Positions 20,086 through 31,067 are shown, counted from the first letter of the stretch. The stretch: DNA of 64,000 nt from Siphonodentalium dalli (GCA_032622095.1 CP136061.1:89954983-90018982), one strand, 5' to 3'. A program made the numbers and translations. The notes: generated by a model not told the origin, from the letters alone.

Positions 20086-20640
20086 GTAACTAAATTACAT
20101 AAAACAATTCTCCCCAAACGTATGGGAGGCCAAATTCACATTTAATAGCCAATTACGCTTAAGCGTAATTCCATTATGCTTAAGCGTAATTCAGATTTCT
20201 GACGCTTAAGCATAATGGCATTACACTTAAGCGTAATGAATGTGTATTACGCTTAAGCATAATGGCATTACACTTAAGCGTAATCACTTAAGCGTAATTC
20301 AAATTCCATATCTCAAAACTCCCCTGGAGCTGAAAAGGATGCAGCCAATTACTGATGCCATTAACTTTAAACATATATTTACCTTAGTTGATACCATTAT
20401 ATACGATTAAGCGTAATGCATTACGCTTAAGCGTAATTAGCAATTAAATGTGAATTTGGCCTCCCATAAAACGAAGGTCATACCCAAAAAATGCAAGAAA
20501 GGTGACTAAATTTACACACAAAAATTCCTCCAATGAAGGTCATACACAAAAAATGCAAGAAAGGTAACAAATAATACAAACAAATGTCCCCAAACGAAGG
20601 TCATATGTAAAAACAAATGTAAGAAATATAACTAAATTAC
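20052..20640 (+). repeat. ~61 bp tandem array echoing the exon end and donor
   Basis: The unit contains 'acaaaaaatgcaagaaag' followed by GTAAC-like donor sequence and 'ccccaaacgaaggtcata'. Unit 1 is the genuine exon edge (20052-20119). Further units begin at about 20474, 20535 and 20596. Units 2 and 3 keep an intact AAAG|GT; unit 4 has lost it. A 348 bp MITE separates unit 1 from unit 2. Confidence 0.85.
20121..20468. mobile_element. 348 bp MITE with internal TTACGCTTAAGCGTAAT palindromes
   Basis: Ends TATGGGAGGCCAAATTCACA and its complement. Inside are many copies of the palindrome ACGCTTAAGCGT. The flanks are AAACG on both sides. The neighbouring array unit at about 20586 preserves the empty site 'tccccaaacgaaggtcata', so the 5 bp duplication is established from sequence. 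Confidence 0.85.
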
Positions 20641-20789
20641 ACAAACTTTTTCCTATATATGACCGTTTATGAGTTGAAACACTGAGAAAATCAAAGATTC
20701 CTGGATGTGTGAAATATCACAGGTCCCCTGGCGCGACAACACCTCCATGAGTATATACATTAATACAAGGTTTATAACTATCTGACCTA

Positions 20790-20944
20790 CAGTAATGCCC
20801 TAAATAATCGACTCCTTAACCACAGCAGAACTATGGGTAATTTTTCAGGATTTAGTCGGAAATAAGCCATATTTCCGACTAAATCCTGAAAAATTACCCA
20901 TAATTCTGCTGTGGTTAAGGAGTCGATTATTTAGGGCATTACTG
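20790..20944. mobile_element. TA-flanked foldback MITE, copy 6
   Basis: 155 bp, CAGTAATGCCCTAAATAATC to its complement, TA at 20788 and 20945. Confidence 0.88.
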
Positions 20945-20945
20945 T

Positions 20946-21265
20946 ATATTGAGCTGCATGAAATATTGCAAAAACAACATCTCAGATTCCACACGAAACA
21001 CTCTCAGACCATCTAAATTGAAACATATTTCCTCTGGGCTGCCCACCCCAGTAAAAATGTTTTTATCTCACCTGTCAGGAATTAGGGTTTCATGATTTTC
21101 TTAACCCTTCTGTAAGGTATACAAACAGTCTTGTTTCTGTTTATACACAAAGACAGCATGTTTACAAACAAGATGCTCATATATTCAGGTATTATAAATA
21201 GAACATATTTATAAACAAAATTCTAGTATATTCAGATATAAATATTATACTATGCAAAATAAATG
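20946..21265. other. Intron sequence, nothing recognised
   Basis: AT-rich with short direct repeats of 'aaacaagatgctcatatattcag'-like pieces; no gene. Confidence 0.35.
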
Positions 21266-21269
21266 TTAA

Positions 21270-21521
21270 CCCTTTCATGATGGGAGCTGCATTGGTGCAG
21301 CATTAAATACCATGTGTCACTGCATTCTCTTATATATGCAAGTCTCCCATAGGGAGCCTCATATATAAGAGAATGCATTTACTAACAAGGTCAAGGTTAA
21401 TATTGTTAGGCCAATCTATTCTCCTATATATCCAAGGATCCCTATGGGAGACTCGCATATATAAGAGAATGCATTGGCACAGTGTTTTCACAAAATTTCA
21501 GGAAGCTCCAGTCATGGAAGG
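21270..21521. mobile_element. TTAA-type MITE, type 3, copy 1
   Basis: Left TTAA (21266-21269) then CCCTTTCATGATGGGAGC; the right end is 'ggaagctccagtcatggaag' followed by GGTTAG. It carries two diverged versions of the shared palindrome (21320-21385 and 21410-21480) with 'tctcccatagggag' centres in place of the SalI-like centre. Confidence 0.65.
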
Positions 21522-21567
21522 GTTAGTTAATGCATCTCTTACATCCCTGAATCTATTGATATTTCAG

Positions 21568-21828
21568 CATGTAAATTCAGGAAAGGAAATTGGTCGGCAT
21601 GTAACCTAGCAACCCATCTGAAAGAGCGTAATGATATACTGGTCGGCAGCAATGAGGAAGCCTGTAGCAAAACAAGAACGATAACTAAGCACTGTCGCTA
21701 CAGCAAAAACAAAAACAACAAGAAAAACAAAAAGAATAAGAAGAATAAAAGAAAAAATAAGAAGAAAAATAAAAAGAAGAAAAATAAGAAGAAGCAAAGA
21801 AAACAGCAAAGAAAGTTCAGTAAAACAG
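21568..21828 (+). CDS. PTN/MK-like cysteine module 5 with long Lys/Asn tail
   Basis: A 261 nt exon, phase 1 to 1, from 'gatatttcag' to GTACGG. It encodes CKFRKGNWSAC, then NDILVGSNEEAC, then TRTITKHCRYSKNK, followed by about 40 residues of almost pure Lys, Asn, Arg and Gln ending FSKT. Module cysteines and Trp are conserved. The tail is far more basic than that of typical midkines and would be a strong polyanion-binding or nuclear-type segment. It is encoded by an AAG/AAA/AAT-rich stretch that probably expanded by slippage. A GT-rich minisatellite starts at the donor. Confidence 0.75.
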
Positions 21829-22187
21829 GTACGGTGGTCTGGGTCATAGGTCACATGGTGGTCTGGGTCATAGGTCACATGGTGGTCTGGGTCACAGGGG
21901 CTTCTCATTACAGTCACATAGTGGTCTGGGTCACGGTATTCTCATTACAGTCACATAGTGGTCTGGGTCACAGGGGCCTCTCATTACAGTCACATAGTGG
22001 TCTGGGTCACAGGGTCCTCTCATTATGGTCACATGGTGGTCTGGGTCACAGGGGCTTCTCATTATGGTCACATGTGGCCTGGGTCACCGAGGCTTCTCAT
22101 TACGGTCACATGGTGGTCTGGGTCACAGGGGCCTCTCATTAAAGTCACATGGTGGTCTGGGTCACAGGGGCTTCTCAGCACCACAGC
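21829..22187 (+). repeat. Minisatellite beginning at the splice donor
   Basis: Units of 26 bp and then about 45-49 bp contain 'cacatggtggtctgggtcac' and 'ggcttctcattac'. The first unit overlaps the donor (CAG|GTACGGTGGTCTGGGTCA). Open frames in this stretch are a by-product of the repeat. Confidence 0.85.
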
Positions 22188-22265
22188 TATGCGGGGTAGC
22201 ATCACTGAATTCACCCTATGGGGACCTCATTCTGCAAATGACAGACACCCTATTTTAAGGCTTGG
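22188..22265. repeat. Half copy of the hAT-like foldback MITE
   Basis: Right arm only, from 'gcggggtagcatcactgaat' to 'aaggcttg'. Confidence 0.65.
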
Positions 22266-22366
22266 TGGGATTCGAACGAATTATGTCCGTTTAAGCAAGT
22301 GAGCAATAATATTAATAGAACAAAATCTAAATTTAAACAAGCCCGCCACTTAAACGTCTCTATTAA

Positions 22367-22621
22367 CCCTTCCAAGACTGAAGCTTCCTGAAATTTAGCG
22401 AAAACCCATTGCCAATCCATTCCCTTATATATGTGAGTCTGTCCATAGGGAGCCTCACATTTATAAGAGAATTCATTGGCCTAACAATATTTACCTTGAC
22501 CTTGTAAGCCAGTGCGTTCTCTTATATATGCTAGGCTCCCTATGGGAGACTCACATATATAAGAAATGCACTGGTGTTGGATCCTTAATGCTGCAACAGC
22601 GCAGCTCCCGTCATGCAAGGG
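22367..22621. mobile_element. TTAA-flanked MITE, type 3, copy 2
   Basis: TTAA at 22363-22366 and 22622-22625. Two diverged palindromes (22410-22480, 22505-22572) joined by 'ttaccttgaccttgtaa'. Orientation is opposite to the copy at 21270. Confidence 0.75.
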
Positions 22622-22794
22622 TTAACAGGGAGGACAACAAAATCAAATACATCCTCAATTTTAATGGCCTAATCTGGTTCCTAAAACTTCAAACGCCAAT
22701 TGGTTGAGTATATGCTGTAATTTACAAATCTGGTACACAATTCTAGGTTAAACTGTTCGAAAACTCATAACACAAACGATAAACAAAATATTGT

Positions 22795-22930
22795 TCCCGA
22801 GGACTGGGTGGTATGGACAGACTTCATTAATGGAGAAAACACTCCATCGATTCCAAGCACAGAATTTATTAATGGAGATAACAAACCGCCGATTCCAAAT
22901 ACAGAACTTAAGTTACCGATAAAAATCTGC
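22795..22930 (+). other. Possible extra exon with a 14-residue duplication
   Basis: The open frame reads DWVVWTDFINGENTPSIPST, then EFINGDNKPPIPNTELKLPI: two copies of a FINGxNxPxIPxTE unit, 45 nt apart. It lies between PTN/MK module 5 and the FN3 exons on the same strand. I do not see a convincing acceptor or donor, so it is listed only as a candidate. Confidence 0.25.
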
Positions 22931-23119
22931 AGATCTGATGTCAATCAACACAAATTAATTGCATATTTCAGTCTAAGTCATTTCTCGCTTTTAAAAATAT
23001 TTACAAAGTCATTTTGCTGAAGACAAAATGGACGTGCATGCCTGCTTGCCAATCAACGATCAGAATACTCATCACCCTATGGGAGACTCACATATATGTG
23101 ACCCGCCATATCAAATCCA

Positions 23120-23550
23120 GTCGGAAGTCGGGATTTTTTTTACCCTGTGCCAATGCATTCTCTTATATATGCGAGTCGACCATAGGTCGCCTCGCATATA
23201 TAAGAGAATGTATTGGCCTAACAATTTTTTACAATTTTAATAATTTGTTCTTGTATTCTTTAACAATTTTATAATTTCACCCATACAGAGCTCCAGACAA
23301 ACATGAGCAGACGACACTATTCTATATGCTTCTATATATGTGTAGGGCTCCCTGCAGGGTAATGGATGTTTTTTATTTTATGTCCTAAAAATTGTAAGAA
23401 ACATTTATTTAAAAAACATGATAAAAAATTGTTAGGCCAATGCATTCTCTTATATATGCGAGGCGACCTATGGTCGACTCGCATATATAAGAGAATGCAT
23501 TTGGCACAGGGTTTTTGCAAAATTTCAGGAATCTCCAGTCATGGAATGGT
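23120..23550. mobile_element. Hairpin-pair MITE, type 4 (uninterrupted copy)
   Basis: Starts 'agtcgggattttttttaccc', then a palindrome at 23150-23218, a ~215 bp spacer with 'ccctgcagggtaatggatg', then a second palindrome at 23440-23510. It is the uninterrupted counterpart of the element at 51345-53930, so it shows the empty site of the HINE insertion there ('cctaacaattttttacaatt' near 23217-23237). Confidence 0.65.
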
Positions 23551-23598
23551 TAAATATTGGAAATGTTTGCTTTGACCACTATCTCTGTTATATTGCAG

Positions 23599-23694
23599 CG
23601 CCAAGAGATGTTACTATTATACCATCAGAAGATGACCCTCGATTGGTGCAAGTAAACTGGCAGCCACCAATCAGATCTCTCGGTCAAATCACAG
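23599..23694 (+). CDS. FN3 domain, first half (copy A)
   Basis: A 96 nt exon, phase 1 to 1, between 'ttatattgcag' and GTATGC. It encodes PRDVTIIPSEDDPRL then VQVNWQPPIRSLGQIT, the A-B-C strands of an FN3 domain with the conserved P-x-x-V and the B-strand Trp followed by QPP. The second half is on the exon at 26162. Its phase fits the donor of PTN/MK module 5 (21828). The identical exon occurs at 32183 in the duplicated copy. Confidence 0.72.
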
Positions 23695-23831
23695 GTATGC
23701 TGGCCTTTAGATTGGTGATATTTTGGGACATCGGGGGGATCCAACTTGTTCAACATTGTGGGAGAAACTTCCGAAATTTGCACACAAAAAAACTTGAATT
23801 CCTAGCATTTTTTCTGGGCATGATCGACTAA

Positions 23832-24213
23832 CCCTTTACCCAACAAAACGGCCAAAACCGGCCAAATAAAGCTTCAACAGCCTAAAATATCTTCGGTCTG
23901 TCTCAATAGAACCATACAAATATGGATATCATTGGAACCGGCTCCTTGACCACATTGTGATAGTTACAGTTATGCCCTGTGCCAATGCATTCTCTTATAT
24001 ATGCGAGTCGACCATAGGTCGCCTCGCATATATAAGAGAATGCATTGGCCTAAAAAAAATATTTTTTTACCATTTTTTCTTACATTATTTAACAATTTTA
24101 TAATTTTTAATGTGTTAAGCCAATGCATTCTCTTATATATGCGAGGCGACCTATGGTCGACTCGCATATATAAGAGAATGCATTGGCACAGGGCCGTTCT
24201 GTTGGGTAAAGGG
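23832..24213. mobile_element. TTAA-type MITE, type 1, with CTAA flanks (copy A)
   Basis: Same ends (CCCTTTACCCAACA, TGTTGGGTAAAGGG) but the flanking four bases are CTAA on both sides (23828-23831, 24214-24217). This fits a duplication at a non-canonical target. Two opposed palindromes are present. Confidence 0.85.
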
Positions 24214-24217
24214 CTAA

Positions 24218-25390
24218 GTGATAATAATTCATTGATATAAATGTAGTACTTGTACTTGTAAACAATTTCAGTGTTTCTGAATATAAATATATCAACATAG
24301 CTGTGCAGTGAGAAAATATTGCATTCTCATCAATTCTTATATTTATTGTGGGCACTGCATTTACCAAATTGAATTTGGGGTAATCACTGATTGGCTTGAT
24401 GCACTGATGACATATATTTTCTACCCATTGAGGCCTGCAGGTATATAAGCAGCTTCACGATCATCTTTTAAGGAATCGCACATTAAAAACAGCCACAGAA
24501 AATATAATTTACCATTTCAAATGGGGAATTTTACATCTCCAACTGATTTTCTTACAGGAAGTTCTGGCATTAAATTACTCCAGGAGTGCAACTGCCTATT
24601 GCTGTGCCATATTTTAATTAATCTTCAAAACTGCGGTATGAAACCAACACCGTCTTACACCGCCCACATTATTTTCTTAACGGTATATTGGCAGTTCAAT
24701 AAAATCACGATAATCAAACCAATTAAACATTCTCACCCAAACGCTTTATCTCCATTTGAATGCATACTACTAAATATAGTCTGTCAAATTTCTATGGTGT
24801 GACATTGCATCTATCAAAGCGTATTTACCAAATATGGTGCAGGACACTTAGTTCTAGCCTCTAGAATTGGGCTGGATTAATGAAGTGATATTTTCAGTGC
24901 TCTATTTAGTCCATGTGTACTTTTTTGGCATGTTCCATTCATAGGCAGTAGGGATGAAGTCCTGACATGTATTCTCTCTCTCTCGCATGTGCGTGGGGCT
25001 TTCTACCTGTCTTTTTCTATTCCCACCCAAAATAGCAATGACATGATGAAACATGCTGAAGTGAAAACACCATGTGCGCGCAGTATACAGGAATATTCCA
25101 TTGTAATAATCCAGTTAGGTTATGCTTTCCTTTCATTTAAACAAAAAATAACTATCTATTGCTCATTGTTTTCAGATACAAACTTATTTATAGTACTAGT
25201 AAGCGGAATAATTTAATAGTTTACATGTAACTGAAATTTTTCTATTTCTGAAATATTTTATTGCTTCGGAAGTTGTGTACACTACTGTAGCTAAGTTCAG
25301 CATAGAATAACTCAGACATAGACTCTCAGCCATAGGTTATCGGATCTCGATGAAATTTAGTAAGGATTTTGGCCATCCACCGGTCAACAG
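24218..25390. other. Intron between the FN3 halves, no gene recognised
   Basis: Contains a 93-codon open frame starting at 24521 with no recognisable domain, and a short CT microsatellite near 24973. The frame is conserved in copy B only because the duplication is recent. Confidence 0.4.
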
Positions 25391-25846
25391 CAAGCCTGAG
25401 TTTAGTATGCCTGTCATTTGCAGAATGAGGTCCCCCAGAGGGTGAATTTATCCTGCATAGTGGGCTCATTCACTAAATTCACCTTCTGGGGACCTCATTC
25501 TGCTTAGGCCTCATCTTCTATGGAAAGTTTCTTTATTATCAAATTTCTATAGAAACTTCATCACATAGATTCTATTTCTTTTTTAGTTTAGTTTCTCTAT
25601 ATCCCCAAATTGGCAGACGATATTGCATATTCAAGGTTATCAATGGGTGTACATGTACGTCACAATATTCACCATTTGGGAACTTAAATCTGAGTCTATG
25701 TCTCCCATAGCAGATGAGGCCATGCAGAATTGAGCTCCCCATAGGGTGAATTTGGTGATGCTAGCCAACCCTGTGGGTTAGCATCACTAAATTCACCCTC
25801 TGGGGATCTCATTCTGCAAATAACAGGCATACTAAGCTCAGGCTTG
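25391..25846. mobile_element. hAT-like foldback MITE, full-length (copy A)
   Basis: 456 bp, CAAGCCTGAGTTTAGTATG to CATACTAAGCTCAGGCTTG. The flanking octamers gtcaacag and ggcgacag match at six of eight bases, consistent with an old 8 bp duplication. Confidence 0.85.
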
Positions 25847-25864
25847 GGCGACAGCCCAGCCCTA

Positions 25865-26106
25865 CAGTAATGCTCTAATTAATCGACTCCTTAACCACAG
25901 CAGAATTATGGGTAACTTTTCAGGATTTAGTCGGAAATATGGCTTGTTGCCATTCATCGGAAGAAATATGGCTTGTTGCCATTCATCGGAAAGCTCTCAG
26001 CGAGACCTTTATGATGAATGGCAACAAGCCATATTTCCGACTAAATCCTGAAAAGTTACCCATAATTCTGCTGTGGTTGAGAAATTGATTAATTAGAGCA
26101 TTACTG
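25865..26106. mobile_element. TA-type foldback MITE with duplicated centre (copy A)
   Basis: CAGTAATGCTCTAATTAATC to CATTACTG. The segment 'gaaatatggcttgttgccat' occurs twice in the left arm, so the palindrome has an extra tandem copy near its centre. It ends 55 bp before the last FN3 exon. Confidence 0.85.
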
Positions 26107-26161
26107 CAGTTCTGTCCATTTATTCAGTTCATTATCATGATTCTCTCCTATTTCTTTACAG

Positions 26162-26358
26162 ATTACGTCATATTCTTCACAAATAATCTGAACAACTTGA
26201 CGAGTTGGGTGACGGAGAACGTTCAGGGAGAAAAGCTGAGTGCTGTCGTCGAGAATCTCACACTAAATATGACGTACTATTTCAAGGTTCAAGCTAAAAC
26301 GACTGGCGGTCCCGGAGCATTGTCACAGATAGTTTCATATAGCACGCCTGTTTCTTAG
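26162..26358 (+). CDS. FN3 domain, second half, and stop (copy A)
   Basis: The terminal coding exon begins after 'ttctttacag' in phase 1 and ends with TAG at 26356-26358. It encodes DYVIFFTNNLNNLTSWVTEN, then VVENLTLNMTYYFKVQAKTT, then GGPGALSQIVSYSTPVS. The Y-x-x-F-F (C strand), L-x-x-x-x-x-Y-x-F-K-V-x-A (E-F strands) and G strand are those of an FN3 domain. NLT and NMT are potential N-glycosylation sites, in keeping with secretion. The protein ends shortly after the domain, without a membrane anchor. An AATAAA lies at 26748-26753. Confidence 0.75.
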
Positions 26359-26979
26359 TTCTAAAAATACCAGTATGGTGCAATACAGCAAATAAGGGTC
26401 CACTTCACATAAATCTGAGAGAAATATAATGTGTGGCAAAAGTTATAAAACGTGATAAATCTTGAATCTCTATCGATAAAAACCATGATCTTTGTTGTGA
26501 CAGATAAAATTCATATAATTGTATAAGTTTTTGATAGAATTTTGTTCTTTCTATTTATGAAAGGCATTTTTATATAGTATGCCAGGCTCTTATGTTCCTT
26601 TAATTTGGCCTTGACATTGGTGGAACACTGACTCTCATTGGGCTTAACATTGTGTGAGAGAATATTTTGTTTCTAGTATTTGACATTTTAAGACAGCAAT
26701 TTCTTTGCATATGGGGGCACAATAGCTGCTTCAAGAAACCTTCAAAAAATAAAATCTCAAATAAGATATTTCTGAAGTTTCACATTGATATTCATATACA
26801 TGATGAAGGTATGTCTGTATCTGCTCTGATTATTATAAGGGCATAATTCCATATTTTGGGCTCACCCTTGTTCTGCTTGAATTTGAAGGAATTTAAATGC
26901 CTGCATGTGAACTGCACATCATCACCTCATCAGTGTAAACAGTTGCAAGTGATTATTATTATGTGGTTTTGCTGATTTA
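26359..26979 (+). other. Likely 3' UTR and downstream sequence (copy A)
   Basis: Follows the stop codon directly. The AATAAA at 26748 is the nearest good polyadenylation hexamer. No other feature is visible. Confidence 0.45.
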
Positions 26980-27192
26980 CAGTAAAGCCCTAAATAATGG
27001 ACTCCTTAACCACAGCAGAATTATGGGTAACTTTTCAGGGATTTAGTCGGAAATATGGCTTGTTGCCATTCATCAGAAAGCTCTCATCAAGAGCTTTCCG
27101 ATGAATGGCAACAAGCCATATTTCCAACTAAATCCTGAAAAGTTACCCATAATTCTGCTGCAGTTAAGGAGTTGATTATTTAGGGCATTACT
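26980..27192. mobile_element. TA-flanked foldback MITE, copy 8 (copy A)
   Basis: CAGTAAAGCCCTAAATAATG to CATTACTT, TA on both sides. The copy B counterpart (35566-35766) lacks about 13 bases at the centre of the palindrome. Confidence 0.85.
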
Positions 27193-27624
27193 TTAGCTTG
27201 TTTCGTCCTGCAAAAGCCAGATTTGGTCACTAAGGACGTACCATATCCAGATACAGTCATCGATAATGACAGAAACAAAACAGCAGCAAGAAGTCACAAG
27301 ATGTCTCTCAGAGAATTGATTCATGCATTTCTGAATCGGCAACATACAACTTCATTGCACCTTATATCTCTCTCAGATTCTCAAGTCATCTCAAATCAAG
27401 TTTCCTTTAAATTAACCCTTAGGCGATTGAGTATGTCATATATTAACTCATGGGTGAATATATTTTTGAAAATAAACCAGGTAATACTTATTATCTAAAC
27501 ATTTCCGACCAATAAATATGAATTCTTCTGCAATTGTATTATCATTTCATCCTTAACATCCCTCCAAATGAACAATAGACCATTCCAATGTTTACTTTTA
27601 TAACCGAGTGGGAGAAAGGGTTAA

Positions 27625-28001
27625 CCCTTTACCCAACAAACCGGTCAAAAACGCCCAAATAAAGCTGCAACAGCCTAAAATATCTTCTGTCTGTCTCAAT
27701 AAAACCATACAAATATGGATATCATTGGAACCGGCTCATTGACCACATTGTGATGGTTACAGTTATGCCCTGTGCCAATGCATTCTCTTATATATGCGAC
27801 CATAGGTCACCTCGCATATATAAGAGAATGCATTGGCCTAAAAAAAATCTTTTTTTAACATTTTTTCTTACATTCTTTAACAATTTTATAATTTTTAATG
27901 TGTTAAGCCAATGCATTCTCTTATATATGCGAGGCGACCTATGGTCGACTCGCATATATAAGAGAATGCATTGGCACAGGGCCCTTCTGTTGGGTAAAGG
28001 G
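27625..28001. mobile_element. TTAA-flanked MITE, type 1 (copy A)
   Basis: TTAA at 27621-27624 and 28002-28005. The first palindrome lacks six bases at its centre relative to the copy B counterpart (36221-36612), and the AT spacer is shorter. Confidence 0.88.
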
Positions 28002-28005
28002 TTAA

Positions 28006-31000
28006 ATCAAAGGAAACTTGGACAATCTCATATCATGAAACATTAGATATCAGTTTTCATATATCTTGTTGAAATATAGAAAATCTTATTTTACATTTAG
28101 GCCATAAATAGATAATGTCAGCAGTCAACACACTTTTCAACTTATTGGCACTGTGGAAAACCTGATCTCGAAAATAACGAAAATAAATATATTTAAATTT
28201 GAGAAAATATGCCTTTCTTATAAAAATGTTTTCCGATCAACATTCAATGAAACAAAGAGTCAAATTAATTATGTAATTATAATGAACTTCCAGACACTGA
28301 TTTTACTTCATTCATCAGTAAGATTTTGTTTTGTCTCTACAGTTTTGTGGTGTCATGTTTTTGTCATCGTAAACTGTTGTCTAATAAAAACTCATGAGTT
28401 TGTTGTATTGCTGCATCGTCATTGTTTATAAATAACTATTCTTCATTTTTTGTCTTTCATTCTATGTCTCATGAACAAATACGACATTAAATCCTTAAAA
28501 ACAAAATATTCAGGATATAACCCAACTCTGTTGAGTTGGTTATTCCGTGATTTGATTATGATAACACTATGAGAATGAGCCAGCTTGCTGCTGGCGAGTT
28601 TATAACCTGTTATTATGCTCGAATTCCTGAATTTCCAAGGGTACTTTTACCCCCAGTGTAATTCAATCCACCAAAATATAACAAATAAACCGCATGAAAA
28701 GTACTTTTTATATTTATTTACCTTTTGACCTTGTAAGGCAATGCTTTCTCTTATATATGCAATGCTCCCTGTGGGAGACTCACATATATAAGAGCATGTA
28801 CTGGCACATGATCTTAAATGCTGTGCCAGTGCAGTTCCCATCATGAGAGGGTTAATTTAATTGCTACATCATTTTGGTCTATTTAGTCTTTGAAAACTCG
28901 GTAATTTGGTGTTATTGTATTGATACAGCTCCCCCAGTGTCACAGTATATCTTGCATCTAAGGGTTACAATTGTAAATTATTTCTCATTGTAAATGATGC
29001 ATTGTACTGTTTGTTACATATACACGCTTGTTTGTTTATATATAAATTCTCATCTTAGTTTTGAGCATAGTTTCGTACATTTTTCATCATTGATTCCATA
29101 ATATTGCATTTTATTATGACATGTCTTGAACAATGAAGACTTTTATGTTTATACATGAAGACGTTTTTGCTTTTATGTATATAAATTCTGAAAGTTTTTT
29201 CTGAAGATTTCCCACCTTAAAATAATCTTGCCATCTTGATTTTTTTTCTTTTGAAGTTTTGACTTGTTGCGATGTGTTTGTTTTTATTATTATATTGAAT
29301 TATAGATAACATTTTAATTTGACCCGTCAATGTAAAGTTTTAAGATATGACTTGCCACATAACGGCAAAAACCCTAAAACTAACCCCATTCAAAAGGATA
29401 TTATCATGCACAATCTTGGAACATCATGTGCTATTTCAAATGTAAAGACACCATGGTTGTGACACAGTAAATTTTTGAGTTCTATTATGAATGATGCCTG
29501 ACTTCTAATATGCTGATGTGGGTCTATAGGTTTTACAAAACGTATAGCACACAATGTTCACTTTTAAGTATGTAATAATTTTGGATGTCATAGCAGCGAA
29601 GAGGGTAATATTTGGGGCTTCCTAATTTTTTTTAAGTGAGCTTGATTTGAGGAATCTCTACATAGATTAAGTTGAATTGTCAAAAACAAAAACATTTCAT
29701 TGGCGAAGTTAAACAGATATTAGAATTCCACAGTGTAGTGACAATTATTCCTATTTGCATGAAAAATGCACTTATTTTAGAATTTTTCTGCCACTTCTTT
29801 TCCTCATATAACCAGCAAGGTTTGGGATGATTCTTATTCAATTTGATCTCTTAATTGTTTGCCAAAAACTGGTTTTTAATTAATTACTTTATTGTTGTAA
29901 CCTTGCTGGCTCAAGATTGTTCAAGTCATTTGTGTTACACATTTTTATCTAGATAACTGTTCCATCTATATTATTATCATGTCTACTGTGATTTTCATTT
30001 CGTAAATAAAAAATGCTTGAATATTCAACATGAATCTTGTCATGCTTCCATTTTATTCAAGCTTGAATATGTCAAGATGGTGGAAGAAGTCAAGGGTAGG
30101 CTAGAGGCTCTTTGTTGGGGGCTGTTTAACTGTTAAACTGTTTAAATTTACAACTAATTCATAATATCATATCTCAATATTTACAACTGGTTAGAAATTT
30201 CTAACCTGATAATAATCAATCCATTTTTCACATGCATTCTGCAGGTACCCCGTTCCAATGCATGGGACAATTATTGCCCTGGTGAACCTGAACATTCAGT
30301 AACAATCTACTGCTCCCCAGTGACAGGGAAGTACAGCCACAATGTGGCTTGCATACTGACAAAATATTTCACTGCTCATAATCTGTTACCCTTTTCAACA
30401 CATGGGTGGTGTAAAACAGACACAGTACGAGTGACCTTGCTCAAGGGTCACAACTTTGCGCGAAATATGAACAGCGTACAATCTGACAATTGCAAGTCAA
30501 TCAATTCGGCCAAGCCATTGCTGTGTGAAACTCACAGGACTCACCTCGCTGTGTTGACAGTGAAGGCAAGTCTGATGTGCTAACCAATGGACCACAGAGC
30601 TTCACATATACCCCAAATGGTTGGACAATTTCCAACCATTGATCATTTCAGTCTAAATATTTTACCTGTGAAAGTAGGAAGAAATTTTAATCTTGGTCTG
30701 AAAACGACATATTTTACACACGATATTTGTTGGGAATCCAAGCTATTGAAATTCTCAACTTAATTTCAGTCAGACTACCATGAAATTTCCTGTTCTATGA
30801 AACATCCTTGGTAGAGAGTGATATGGGGTGGTTTGGAAGGAGTGGAGCATATAATTATCATTTAATTAATAATTCCTCTTCAATACTCTATTAAATATTG
30901 GATTCAAATGTAATTCAATTGCTCTCCAGAACAATAAACTGTATTTAAATATTATAAGTTATTGTGATTGATTAACATGGTATGACATTGAAAGTTTGGA

Positions 31001-31067
31001 GTTTATGTTCAACCAAGTCACAGCTTGATTGTTCACAAGTGCAAATAATTATTCCTAAGTCTTGAGT
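28006..31067. other. Duplicated non-coding stretch (copy A)
   Basis: Holds a half-length type 3 hairpin MITE at about 28735-28855 (ends 'atcatgagagggttaat'). A tRNA-like SINE head on the minus strand lies near 30530-30605 (TGGTCCATTGGTTAGCACA as a possible A box, B box decayed). No gene is recognised; the 65-92 codon frames lack domains. Confidence 0.45.

Noticed and set aside
22795..22930. Calling the FINGxNxPxIPxTE duplication a firm exon
   Set aside because: No acceptable splice sites in the right phase were found, so it is kept only as a low-confidence candidate.
24521..24802. 93-codon frame in the FN3 intron
   Set aside because: No domain, no splice context, and copy B keeps it only through recent duplication (with a frame-extending base difference at the end).
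30320..30583. 87-codon frame conserved in both segmental copies
   Set aside because: Overlaps a tRNA-like SINE region, and conservation is explained by the recent duplication.
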